Below are positions 6,160 through 14,012 of a DNA stretch of 14,094 nucleotides, one piece after another. The translations under genes were made by a program, and so were the position numbers. Positions within the stretch are counted from its first letter, which is position 1; each line of letters begins with the position of its first letter. A model generated the notes under the pieces. The model was not told the DNA's origin, did no database searches, and saw nothing but the letters and a program-made list of their open reading frames with translations. Source of the stretch: Candidatus Heimdallarchaeota archaeon (lineage in GTDB: Archaea > Asgardarchaeota > Heimdallarchaeia > JABLTI01); assembly GCA_023128635.1 (NCBI GenBank), contig JAGMDP010000103.1:1-14094 (forward strand). The letters run 5' to 3'.

Positions 6160-6465
6160 GGCAAGTCCCTAAGTTCGATGACTTAATTAAAACCCCGCTG
6201 ACCAACAGTTACCTCCACGCCGCAACCCCAGAGGCATGCCTAACAGGACGGACGGCCGCTCACTTCCGTGCCTAACCGATTTGGTCCCTACGCTTTCTAA
6301 CCTTACCCTCCGGTGAAGGTCTCTACGATTAAACATCTTCTAGGACGTCGTTTCGACGGCTTCTGTTGGGCGCTTGAATTAATCTCATCACCTCAACTAA
6401 GGTCTTCAGCCGGTTAAGAGCATTTACCGTTATAGAGGAGCCCTAGCTCTCCGCTTAGACTTGCC
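6160..6465 (-). ncRNA. Signal recognition particle RNA (archaeal 7S RNA)
   Basis: The SRP RNA is the scaffold on which SRP19 and SRP54 assemble to target nascent membrane and secreted proteins. Read on the minus strand, the 5' end GGCAAGTC (6465-6458) pairs with the 3' end GACTTGCC (6167-6160), with TAAG/CTTA continuing the helix; this closes a molecule of about 306 nt, the size of archaeal SRP RNAs. The SRP54-binding helix 8 is present as AGGCACGGAAGTGAGCGG (6273-6256), with the GGAA tetraloop and the AGG/AGC internal-loop bases. The 5'-domain signature CCTCTATAACGGTAAATG is at 6438-6421. A stem CGTCG-AAA-CGACG (6358-6346) fits the tip of helix 6. The region is visibly richer in G+C than its surroundings and has no plausible protein frame. 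The ends are set from pairing and could be off by a few bases. Confidence 0.93.
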
Positions 6466-6485
6466 AAGATTTTTTGTGATTTTCA

Positions 6486-6500
6486 CCTTTAAAAAGTATT
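6486..6500 (-). promoter_or_regulatory. TATA box of the SRP RNA gene
   Basis: Read on the minus strand, this is AATACTTTTTAAAGG. Its TTTAAA core is centred about 25 bases before the predicted RNA 5' end at 6465, the standard archaeal spacing. The agreement between this element and the independently folded 5' end supports both. Confidence 0.65.
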
Positions 6501-6596
6501 CCGTTTACTAATAAATTCTTATGAATCTAATTTTGTTAAATCAAGAAATTTAAGCAAACGATTTAATTAAAGAATCGAGTATTTTATTCTAATAAG

Positions 6597-6605
6597 TATT
6601 AAAAG
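6597..6605 (+). promoter_or_regulatory. Candidate TATA box of the FMN-dependent dehydrogenase gene
   Basis: TATTAAAAG would start RNA near 6627, giving a very short leader that still includes GGTGA (6632-6636) before ATG 6641. A second A+T-rich element, ATTTAATTAAAG, lies further upstream at 6561-6572. The rest of the 6501-6640 gap shows no gene. Confidence 0.4.
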
Positions 6606-6640
6606 CTTATCAAGTCAATTCGGTTCATGCTGGTGAGATA

Positions 6641-7687
6641 ATGTCAGTCGAAGAAGATCGCAAAAAAGCAAAAGTGAAATTAAAAGGGATTTGTGGAGTA
6701 TACAGAATTTGCGATGGAGATCCATCACGTTTATGCCAAGGACAAAGTTACGGTAGGAAATTGGGTTTAGGAGGAGTTGGTTCAGGAGCTAGTTTTACAA
6801 ACAATGTTAAAGCGTTAGCAAAAATTAAACTGAAAATGAAAACAATTGATCCCCACCTCGAACCAAACACTGAAAATACTTTTCTTGGGAAGAAGATATT
6901 ATTTCCAATTATGGGAGCAAGTGTCACAGGAGTTAATAGTTTTGGGGGTGAAGATGTGATAACTGAAAAGGAATTAAGTAGAGCAATTGTTCTTGGTTGT
7001 AAAGACGCAGGAACGATTGGTTTCAGAGGAGATACTTACACTTATTCATTAGAGAAAACGTATGGGTTGGATGCAATTGAGGAAGCTGATGGCTGGGGAA
7101 TCAAAATTATCAAACCAAGAGAGCAAGAAACCATTAAACAATTCATTAGGAAAGCTGAAAAAATCAAAGCAATTGCTGTTGGAGTGGATGTCGATGGTTG
7201 TGGGTCTGTTATAATGGCCAGACATGAGAAACCTGTCTTCCGTAAAACAGTTGACGATCTTAAAGAACTAATATCTTCAACAAAGCTACCATTTATTGTT
7301 AAAGGTATAATGAATATAGAGGATGCTGAATCAGCGGTTAGAGCTGGAGCAAAAGCTATCGTGGTTTCAAATCATGGAGGACGAGTTTTAGATCACACGC
7401 CAGGAACTGCTGATGTATTACCCGATATTGTCCAAGTCGTCAAAGGAAAAACAACTGTCCTTATTGATGGAGGAATTAGAACAGGTTATGATGTTTTAAA
7501 AGTCATGGCTTTAGGGGCTGATGGAGTTTTATTGGGAAGAGATGTAATAAGAGCTGCAGTAGGTGGAGGTGCTGCAGGTGTTACTCGTTTAATGAATCAT
7601 GTCCATTCAACACTTAAGAAAGCAATGAAAATAACTGGTTGTGAAACTATAAAAGACATGCATGGAGAAATTCTTAACGGAATTTAA
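6641..7687 (+). CDS. FMN-dependent alpha-hydroxy-acid dehydrogenase-like protein with N-terminal cysteine cluster
   Basis: This is a 348-residue TIM-barrel flavoprotein of the glycolate oxidase / lactate dehydrogenase superfamily. The barrel landmarks are present: FIVKGIM with Lys221, SNHGGR at 243-248 with the catalytic His245 and substrate-binding Arg248, DGGIRTG from 276 and LLGRD around 298-301 for FMN phosphate. The N-terminus differs from classical members: instead of their usual Tyr-containing start it has C18, C24 and C32 (CGVYRICDG, then SRLCQG), recalling the CxxCPVCxGxxC start of an anaerobe-associated subgroup. The usual second active-site Tyr region is also not evident, so substrate and electron acceptor are open. 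The cysteines may bind a metal or an iron-sulfur cluster (inference). ATG 6641 follows GGTGA (6632-6636). The gene appears monocistronic, with a T-tract downstream. Confidence 0.88.
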   Translation: MSVEEDRKKAKVKLKGICGVYRICDGDPSRLCQGQSYGRKLGLGGVGSGASFTNNVKALAKIKLKMKTIDPHLEPNTENTFLGKKILFPIMGASVTGVNSFGGEDVITEKELSRAIVLGCKDAGTIGFRGDTYTYSLEKTYGLDAIEEADGWGIKIIKPREQETIKQFIRKAEKIKAIAVGVDVDGCGSVIMARHEKPVFRKTVDDLKELISSTKLPFIVKGIMNIEDAESAVRAGAKAIVVSNHGGRVLDHTPGTADVLPDIVQVVKGKTTVLIDGGIRTGYDVLKVMALGADGVLLGRDVIRAAVGGGAAGVTRLMNHVHSTLKKAMKITGCETIKDMHGEILNGI

Positions 7688-7708
7688 GGGAAAATTTATG
7701 CCATCAAG

Positions 7709-7719
7709 TTATTTTTTTC
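7709..7719 (+). terminator. T-tract after the FMN-dependent dehydrogenase gene
   Basis: A run of seven T (7712-7718) within TTATTTTTTTC lies about 25 bases after the stop codon and before the next promoter. This is consistent with archaeal factor-independent termination; no strong stem precedes it. Confidence 0.45.
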
Positions 7720-7753
7720 TAAAAGAACATTTAATAACCAATATTTCATTTAT

Positions 7754-7784
7754 CTTTAAAATGATGCATTACTATTATTAGGTG
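7754..7784 (+). promoter_or_regulatory. TATA box and ribosome-binding site of the citrate synthase-aconitase operon
   Basis: CTTTAAAAT (7754-7762) predicts transcription starting near 7784. That is so close to ATG 7790 that the mRNA may be nearly leaderless. AGGTG at 7780-7784 could serve as a ribosome-binding site if transcription starts a few bases earlier. Confidence 0.45.
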
Positions 7785-7789
7785 TAAAA

Positions 7790-8917
7790 ATGACAGACTT
7801 CAAGAAAGGTTTAGAGGGCATAATAGCACTTGAAACGGAGATCTCTTATATTGACGGTGTAAAGGGTATATTGGAGTATCGAGGATATAGAATTGAACAA
7901 TTAGCCGAATTATCCTTCGATGCAGTTATTCATCTTTTACTCTATGGTAAGCTTCCAGACTTAGAAGAACTTGATCATTTCTCTAATATGGTAAAACAAA
8001 GAAGAGATTTGGATGTTCGTACGCGGGAAGTTATTCATTTCTATAATTTCAATATTGAAGCTATGGACGCATTAATGACGGCATTCGCTCATATGTCTCA
8101 TAGTGATCCTGATCTAAATATTAATTCCCCAGAAGCGAATATTAGGAAAGCTCTTAGATTAATTTCTAAAGCTCCAACAATTGTAGCGTATTATCAAAGA
8201 ATACATGAAGGTAAAGAAATAATTACTCCAAATGAATTACTACCTCACTGTTCAAACTTCTTATACATGCTTAGAGGAAAAATACCAACAGTATTAGAAG
8301 CAAAAATTCTAAATGTAGACTTCATATTAAGTGCTGAGCACGAATTGAATGCTTCCACTTTTGCAGTTAGAGTAACTGCTTCAACTTTGTCAGATATTCA
8401 CTCAGCTATTATCTCAGGAATTGGAACCTTAAAGGGTGTTCTTCATGGTGGAGCCCGTTTAGCGGTTATGAATATGCTGGATGAAATTGGCGTGGTGAAA
8501 AATACCGAAAAGTACATTATGAATTTAATTAAGAACAAGCAAAGAATAATGGGTTTTGGTCATAGAGTCTACAAAGTTATTGATCCAAGGGCAAACATTT
8601 TCAGGGATTTAGCGAAAAAACTCGGTGAAGAGAAAAATAACATGAAATGGTATGATATAGCGGTCAAAATTGAAGAAGTGGTTACTAGAGAGCTTGTAGA
8701 AAAACAAGGAAAAACAATCTACATGAATGTAGATTTCTATTCAGGAGTTATTTACAAATATCTTGATCTTCCACCTAAACTAGCGACTGCAATATTCGCT
8801 TTGGGACGAATAACTGGATGGTTAGCTCACGCTTTGGAGCAATACAAAGATAATCGACTTATAAGACCAAGAGCCAAATATGTTGGAGAACATCACGATC
8901 CCAAGGAAAAAATCTAA
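7790..8917 (+). CDS. Citrate synthase
   Basis: This enzyme condenses acetyl-CoA with oxaloacetate to citrate, the entry step of the oxidative citric acid cycle. The 375-residue length matches the short, archaeal and Gram-positive type. Family motifs appear in order: the N-terminal LEGIIALETEISYIDG, then SAEHELNAS (His184), GVLHGGA (His219), GFGHRVYKVIDPRA (His258) and NVDFYSG (Asp315). His219, His258 and Asp315 correspond to the catalytic triad, and the C-terminal GWLAHALEQ and RPRAKYVG are typical. Methylcitrate synthases share these motifs and cannot be excluded by eye, but the aconitase 13 bases downstream favours true citrate synthase. The gene is preceded by a TATA box at 7754-7762 and is first in a two-gene operon. 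Confidence 0.95.
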   Translation: MTDFKKGLEGIIALETEISYIDGVKGILEYRGYRIEQLAELSFDAVIHLLLYGKLPDLEELDHFSNMVKQRRDLDVRTREVIHFYNFNIEAMDALMTAFAHMSHSDPDLNINSPEANIRKALRLISKAPTIVAYYQRIHEGKEIITPNELLPHCSNFLYMLRGKIPTVLEAKILNVDFILSAEHELNASTFAVRVTASTLSDIHSAIISGIGTLKGVLHGGARLAVMNMLDEIGVVKNTEKYIMNLIKNKQRIMGFGHRVYKVIDPRANIFRDLAKKLGEEKNNMKWYDIAVKIEEVVTRELVEKQGKTIYMNVDFYSGVIYKYLDLPPKLATAIFALGRITGWLAHALEQYKDNRLIRPRAKYVGEHHDPKEKI

Positions 8918-8930
8918 ATGTGTATGGAGA

Positions 8931-11723
8931 ATGAGTAAAAAACAATTAGACGTTACTGATGAATTACAATATGATAAAAAAAGAATCATATTTTATAACA
9001 TAAACAAACTCAAAAAAATTGGTTTAGAAAATATTTCTCGTTTACCATCCTCCATTAAAATCCTTTTAGAAGCAGTTCTTCGTAATTTTGATAATAATAT
9101 TATAAAGATTGAACACATAGAGAATTTAGCAAATTGGAATCCTAAGAAGAAAATAAAAGAGGACTTTCCTTTTATCCCTGCTAGAGTGATTTTACAAGAT
9201 TTTACGGGAGTACCTGCTGTTGTAGATCTTGCAGCTATGCGTTCAGCTTACAAGAGGTTGGGTGGAAACCCAGCAAGTATAAACCCTTTAGTTCCAGTGG
9301 ATCTTGTAATTGATCATTCAGTACAAGTTGATTATTATGGAACTCAAGATGCTAGACTGAAAAATGAAGAAATAGAATTTAAACGAAATAAGGAACGATA
9401 TTTGCTTTTACGATGGGCTCAGAAAGCTTTTGATAATTTCAAAGTTGTCCCGCCGGGCAGGGGTATTGTACATCAAGTTAATCTAGAATATTTGGCATCT
9501 GTTATACAAATAAAAGAAATTAATGAGGAATTAGTTGCTTTTCCTGATACTCTTGTTGGTACTGATTCTCATACAACTATGATTAATGGATTAGGTGTTT
9601 TAGGATGGGGTGTTGGTGGTATTGAAGCAGAAGCTGTTATGCTTGGGCAACCTTACTACATGCCAATTCCTGATGTAATAGGTGTAAGGTTAATCGGTGA
9701 ATTGAAAGAAGGTGTTACAGCAACTGATCTTGTGCTAAGAGTAACTCAAATGCTACGAGAATATGGTGTAGTGGGTAAATTTGTAGAGTTTTTTGGTTCA
9801 GGTTTATGTAATCTAAGTTTGCCGGATAGAGCAACGATATCCAATATGGCTCCAGAATATGGAGCAACCATGGGATTTTTCCCAATCGATGAACAAACCA
9901 TCAAATACTTGCTTTTATCTGGTCGGAAAAAAGAACACGTTGAGTTGATAAAGAATTACGCGCAACGTCAAGGCATATTCTATGAACAAGATAAGGAAGA
10001 ACCGATGTATACCGATGTTCTGGAATTAGATCTTCTCACCATCGAGCCAAGTCTAGCAGGACCAAAAAGACCTCAAGATAGAATTCCAATGAATCAAATG
10101 GAAGAAGCATTTGATTTAGCGCTTACAGAAGTATTTGGTAAAGAGACAGCAATTCATGAAATCTCTCACGAAGATGAGCATGAAAGATGGCAAGATGAAG
10201 GAGGTAGTTCAGAATCAGACAGTTTCTTAGAGACGGATTCCAAATATCAGCAATGGCTTGAAAGAAAAGCAAACATCAGTAAAAGTAAATTGGTTGATGA
10301 TAAAATAAAAAATGGATCTGTTGTAATTGCTGCAATCACCTCATGTACGAACACATCAAATCCATCTGTGCTGATCGGAGCAGGCTTACTTGCTAAAAAC
10401 GCCGTTGAAAAAGGATTAATTGTAAAACCGTTTGTAAAAACTAGTTTGGCTCCTGGATCGCGAGTAGTTTCTGGATATCTTGAGAAAGCTAAATTACTAC
10501 CATTTCTAGAGAAATTAGGATTCCATATAGTTGGTTATGGTTGTACAACTTGTATTGGTAATAGTGGTCCTTTAGATAAGAAAATAGTGAAAATTATACA
10601 AGAGGAAGACTTAGTCGTAGCTGCTGTTCTCAGTGGAAATCGAAATTTTGAAGGAAGAATAAATCCCTATACTAAAGCAAATTATCTTGCGTCCCCAATG
10701 CTAGTTGTTGCATACGCATTAGCTGGTACAATAGACATTAATTTAACAAAAGATCCAATTGGGAATGATAAACAAGGAAAGCCAGTTTTTCTGAAAGACA
10801 TTTGGCCAAATAAAGAAGAAATTAATAAAATTATTTCTGAAAATGTAAGTAGTGAATTATTTAGGGAACAATATTCCGAAATTTTTGAGGGAACAGATTT
10901 ATGGATGAATCTTTCCATTCCGAAAGGAAAAAGCTATAACTGGGATATGAATTCAACATATATTCAAGAACCACCTTTCTTCATAGATTTTCCAATACAA
11001 TCACCTAAAATAACGAATATCAAAGATGCCCGTGTTTTGGTTTTATTAGGTGATTCCATAACTACTGATCATATCTCTCCAGCAGGAGCAATACCTGCTA
11101 AAGATCCTGCAGGCACTTACTTGATAGAAAAAGGCATTAAACCTCTAGATTTCAATTCCTTTGGTTCAAGAAGAGGGAATCATGAAGTAATGCTACGAGG
11201 GACATTTGGCAATATTCGTTTGAGGAATAAGTTAGCACCAGAAAAAGAAGGTGGATGGACGAACTATATTCCATCAAATAAAATAATGAGTATTTACGAT
11301 GCTGCAATGAAATACAAAGATGCAAGTATACCACTGATAGTGATTGCTGGTAAAGAATATGGAACGGGAAGTTCTAGAGATTGGGCAGCAAAAGGAACAT
11401 TGTTACTTGGGGTTAAAGCAGTTTTAGCCGAATCTTATGAAAGAATACACAGAAGTAATCTTGTAGGAATGGGTGTGTTACCTCTTGAATTTCTTAAGGG
11501 AGAGGATATGGAGACATTAAAGCTAACTGGTAAAGAGCAATTCAGTATTACTGGAATCGATAATATTTCTCCTGGGAAGCAACTTGTAGTTAAAACAACG
11601 GACATTAATGGCAACAAGAAAGAATTCAAAGTATTAGCTCGTTTAGATTCTGATATTGAAGTAGAGTACTATAGAAACGGTGGCATTCTGCACACGGTTT
11701 TAAGAAATATGGTTTCAAAATGA
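8931..11723 (+). CDS. acnA: Aconitate hydratase A (AcnA/IRP1 type)
   Basis: This enzyme isomerises citrate to isocitrate through cis-aconitate using a [4Fe-4S] cluster. It has 930 residues. Domain 1-3 landmarks: PARVILQDFTGVPAVVDLAA, DLVIDHSVQVD, GTDSHTTMINGLGVLGWGVG, then TSCTNTSNPS with Cys472 and GCTTCIGNSGPL with Cys538 and Cys541 as the three cluster ligands. The swivel domain has GDSITTDHISPAGAIPAKDP, FGSRRGNHEVM and GKEYGTGSSRDWAAKG with the catalytic Ser. Just before the first cluster Cys lies an acidic stretch (about residues 407-448, with HEDEHERWQDEGG), longer than in the best-known bacterial enzymes. ATG 8931 is chosen because the frame extends back into citrate synthase without a better start. 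GGAG directly abuts the ATG, too close for an ideal ribosome-binding site, so translation may depend on coupling. No isocitrate dehydrogenase gene follows. Confidence 0.97.
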   Translation: MSKKQLDVTDELQYDKKRIIFYNINKLKKIGLENISRLPSSIKILLEAVLRNFDNNIIKIEHIENLANWNPKKKIKEDFPFIPARVILQDFTGVPAVVDLAAMRSAYKRLGGNPASINPLVPVDLVIDHSVQVDYYGTQDARLKNEEIEFKRNKERYLLLRWAQKAFDNFKVVPPGRGIVHQVNLEYLASVIQIKEINEELVAFPDTLVGTDSHTTMINGLGVLGWGVGGIEAEAVMLGQPYYMPIPDVIGVRLIGELKEGVTATDLVLRVTQMLREYGVVGKFVEFFGSGLCNLSLPDRATISNMAPEYGATMGFFPIDEQTIKYLLLSGRKKEHVELIKNYAQRQGIFYEQDKEEPMYTDVLELDLLTIEPSLAGPKRPQDRIPMNQMEEAFDLALTEVFGKETAIHEISHEDEHERWQDEGGSSESDSFLETDSKYQQWLERKANISKSKLVDDKIKNGSVVIAAITSCTNTSNPSVLIGAGLLAKNAVEKGLIVKPFVKTSLAPGSRVVSGYLEKAKLLPFLEKLGFHIVGYGCTTCIGNSGPLDKKIVKIIQEEDLVVAAVLSGNRNFEGRINPYTKANYLASPMLVVAYALAGTIDINLTKDPIGNDKQGKPVFLKDIWPNKEEINKIISENVSSELFREQYSEIFEGTDLWMNLSIPKGKSYNWDMNSTYIQEPPFFIDFPIQSPKITNIKDARVLVLLGDSITTDHISPAGAIPAKDPAGTYLIEKGIKPLDFNSFGSRRGNHEVMLRGTFGNIRLRNKLAPEKEGGWTNYIPSNKIMSIYDAAMKYKDASIPLIVIAGKEYGTGSSRDWAAKGTLLLGVKAVLAESYERIHRSNLVGMGVLPLEFLKGEDMETLKLTGKEQFSITGIDNISPGKQLVVKTTDINGNKKEFKVLARLDSDIEVEYYRNGGILHTVLRNMVSK

Positions 11724-11750
11724 TTTTTTTACCTTTTACTAGTTTTTCTT
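11724..11750 (+). terminator. T-tracts after the aconitase gene
   Basis: T7 starts immediately after the TGA stop (11724-11730), followed by T4 (11734-11737) and T5 (11743-11747). The last run overlaps the 3' end of the convergent thiolase gene. The 15 bases between the convergent stop codons leave no room for anything else. Confidence 0.5.
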
Positions 11751-12740
11751 AAACAAAGTATCTAGCATTTGACAACCTTTGCATACTTTGCTACTAGCTG
11801 GTTCAGAACAAATTTCACAAAGATAATACGTTTTAGCTTCATCTTTATTTGTGATTTCAATTGAAGACTCTGCTCTTTTATGACTAATAGTATCCATACT
11901 ATTTTTTATACAATTCAATGTCCCAGGGTACTTTTCTTCAATTTCAATAGTGAAATTTCGAACATCTAAACGCATAGCTTCTACTGCATATGGGCATTCT
12001 GTTGTGTGATAAGTAAGATTATTGTAAAAAGCATACAAAACAACATCACGTTCTGCTACTGCTTGAAGCGGTTTTACTCGAGGAACAAAAAGTTCATGTG
12101 TCTTTTCTGGTGGCAAATCTCCTCTAAGTAATTTGTTGGAATCACCACGAAGCAAATTTAGCAGAATAGTCTGTGTTACATCATTCAAATTATGACCTGT
12201 AGCAACCTTATCCCCATTGAGTTTTCTTGCAGCAATGTTTAATGCTTTTCTTCGAAAAACACCACAAAATGAACATGGACCATGCTTAACTATTTTTGTT
12301 TTCCTTTTTGATGGCAATTGCTTCTGGAGCTTTCGAGATCTCTCAACAATTTCATCTAAGGAATAACCGATCAACTCTTTAAAAGAAAACAGATGAAATT
12401 CCACATCTAATTTCTTAGCAGCCATTTCAGCAATTGGTAATCCATCTTCTCTATAATTAGCAATTCCTTCATCAATACAAACAGCAATGAGTTCTGAAGG
12501 ATATTTTCGTTCAATTTTATGCAAAATATCCAATAAAACTGTGCTATCTTTTCCTCCCGATAATCCTATTATGATTCGATCATTTCTTTCAAATAACTTT
12601 TTTTGACTAACTGTTTTTCTAACAATTGACGAAACCCATTTGGAAAAACATTCTTTACAAAGATATCTACCATCGATTCTCCTATATGTTACTGCAGGTT
12701 TTTTCTTACAGGTATAGCATTCCGGCAGATTCTTTGTCAA
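11739..12740 (-). CDS. ncsA: Ncs6/CTU1-type tRNA wobble-uridine 2-thiolation protein
   Basis: The family activates U34 of Lys/Glu/Gln tRNAs by adenylation and inserts sulfur, usually supplied by a ubiquitin-like sulfur carrier. The 333 residues contain an N-terminal zinc finger (C8, C11, C28, C31), the PP-loop SGGKDS (61-66), the catalytic or cluster cysteines C156 and C159 (PCSFCGVFRR), TGHN (181-184), LLNLLRGD, C249 (TECPY), and a C-terminal zinc finger (C308, C311, C320, C323). The CGVFRR and LLRGD forms and the terminal CKGCQMLD resemble Ncs6/CTU1 more than TtuA, which modifies U54. The start is TTG at 12740: the frame is closed just upstream by TAG, and AGGAG (12754-12750) lies nine bases before. 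It follows the site-2 protease gene by 38 bases on the same strand. Confidence 0.9.
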   Translation of the reverse strand: MTKNLPECYTCKKKPAVTYRRIDGRYLCKECFSKWVSSIVRKTVSQKKLFERNDRIIIGLSGGKDSTVLLDILHKIERKYPSELIAVCIDEGIANYREDGLPIAEMAAKKLDVEFHLFSFKELIGYSLDEIVERSRKLQKQLPSKRKTKIVKHGPCSFCGVFRRKALNIAARKLNGDKVATGHNLNDVTQTILLNLLRGDSNKLLRGDLPPEKTHELFVPRVKPLQAVAERDVVLYAFYNNLTYHTTECPYAVEAMRLDVRNFTIEIEEKYPGTLNCIKNSMDTISHKRAESSIEITNKDEAKTYYLCEICSEPASSKVCKGCQMLDTLFKKN

Positions 12741-12778
12741 TGGCTTCGTCTCCTAAACCTTTCTTGGATTCCCTCTAT

Positions 12779-13954
12779 TTAACCAAAGGGAACAAATCCA
12801 TACTTAAATAATGGGATGATTAATACAGCTAAGAATAATACTAGAGCAAGAAATCTGAAGATATCCAGTATGATTAGCGCTAGTCTCTTATTTTTCATAT
12901 ATTGAAACAAAAATGATGAAAGTAATTTATCGCCATCTAGAACAAAAGGTATTGGTAAAGCATTAAATAAAACAGATCCAAGTGTTACTACAAGCGTCCA
13001 CATGAGTTCTTGCTCAAAGAAATAGGGGAAGAATTTCCACGCCCAAGGAAATTTTGGTTCTTGGTATGGGATTGTTCGTACACCTAAATACCCCGATTGA
13101 TTGAAATCCGGATGTGGGTCTAAACGAACGTTAAACGTTCCCTCAGTTGTATTTAGGATTATTAATTGGTTTGGTTTTGTGTTATTCATGTAGAGTGAAA
13201 AGGTTTCATATGTATCAATATGAGTAGAATTTATATCAAAGATAGCAATTCCTCGTTTTAATCCTTCAGTATCTGCTGGTGTATCATTTACTACTTCGTG
13301 TATTAAGACACCATCCGCCGGATGATAAAAAGGAGCTACAATATTTGCTGAAAAAATTAAGACAGGTATTGTGAGTAAACCGAGTATTAAATTGGGGAAC
13401 ATACCAGCAGCAAATGTCCTCATTCTTGTTTTATATGATGATTTAATCAAATCCTCTTCATCTGGTTCAACAAACGCGCCAAAAAATATGGCAAAGAAAG
13501 CTAAACCTGTTGATTTTAATTCAACACCATCTGCATGACTAACGACCCCATGAGCTAGTTCATGAGGTACCATAGTGAGGATTATTGGAATAATTAAGTA
13601 CATGAATGTTCTAAAAGAGATTGTTACCCCAGGGATAATTAATCCAACAGTAGGACCTGTAACAGGTATAATTGGTTTGAAGAAATTTACCAAACTAAAG
13701 ATCAATAATCCAATTGATGCTAACGTCATAAGTAAGCCAAAGAAAATAGAAATATTACCAAATACCCTCCAGAACCGAGCATATTTCTTTGCTATTCGTT
13801 TTATTATCTTATTGAAACGTTTCGTGCGCATTAATAGAAATAAGGGACCAAGAGTCCAATCAAATCTCTCATCAACTTTGAGATAGCGTCCAAGTAAATA
13901 AACTATGAACCAAATGACTGCAATAATAAGTAATGTATATCCCCAGTGCAGCAT
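12779..13954 (-). CDS. Site-2 protease family (M50) intramembrane metalloprotease with a PDZ-like domain
   Basis: M50 proteases cleave membrane-spanning segments, typically to release regulators or clear signal peptides. The 391-residue protein starts with a membrane segment (residues 5-22), then ~66-92 and ~105-128. HELAH (131-135) supplies two zinc ligands and the catalytic Glu; the third ligand is expected at Asp340 in the motif NALPIPFVLDGDK (331-343). A PDZ-like insert occupies about 213-282 (GVLIHEVVNDTPADTEGLKRG) between the two catalytic motifs, as in many bacterial and archaeal homologues. Two hydrophobic stretches follow, at ~318-337 and ~358-382. ATG 13954 is preceded by AAGAGGAA (13968-13961). 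It is the first gene of a minus-strand unit with the tRNA thiolase; substrates cannot be read from context. Confidence 0.92.
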   Translation of the reverse strand: MLHWGYTLLIIAVIWFIVYLLGRYLKVDERFDWTLGPLFLLMRTKRFNKIIKRIAKKYARFWRVFGNISIFFGLLMTLASIGLLIFSLVNFFKPIIPVTGPTVGLIIPGVTISFRTFMYLIIPIILTMVPHELAHGVVSHADGVELKSTGLAFFAIFFGAFVEPDEEDLIKSSYKTRMRTFAAGMFPNLILGLLTIPVLIFSANIVAPFYHPADGVLIHEVVNDTPADTEGLKRGIAIFDINSTHIDTYETFSLYMNNTKPNQLIILNTTEGTFNVRLDPHPDFNQSGYLGVRTIPYQEPKFPWAWKFFPYFFEQELMWTLVVTLGSVLFNALPIPFVLDGDKLLSSFLFQYMKNKRLALIILDIFRFLALVLFLAVLIIPLFKYGFVPFG

Positions 13955-13984
13955 AGCTTATTCCTCTTTACAAATCATCATTCT

Positions 13985-14012
13985 AATTATTTATATGAGT
14001 GATGAAATCACT
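13985..14012 (-). promoter_or_regulatory. Promoter of the site-2 protease gene with an upstream palindrome
   Basis: Read on the minus strand, ATATAAATAATT (13996-13985) is a good TATA match about 25 bases before the ribosome-binding region. Immediately upstream of it is AGTGAT-GAA-ATCACT (13998-14012 on the plus strand), a perfect inverted repeat of six bases each side of a three-base centre. The position suits an activator or repressor site. The remaining bases to the window end hold no recognisable gene. Confidence 0.4.

Noticed and set aside
6160..6465. Considered RNase P RNA for the structured non-coding region
   Set aside because: The conserved RNase P core sequences are not apparent, while helix 8 with GGAA and the paired ends are diagnostic of SRP RNA.
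10682..11629. Three short minus-strand frames inside the aconitase gene
   Set aside because: All are opposite conserved aconitase motifs and have no ribosome-binding sites of note.
12626..13886. Plus-strand frames opposite the tRNA thiolase and site-2 protease genes
   Set aside because: Shadows of the minus-strand genes, whose catalytic motifs are intact.
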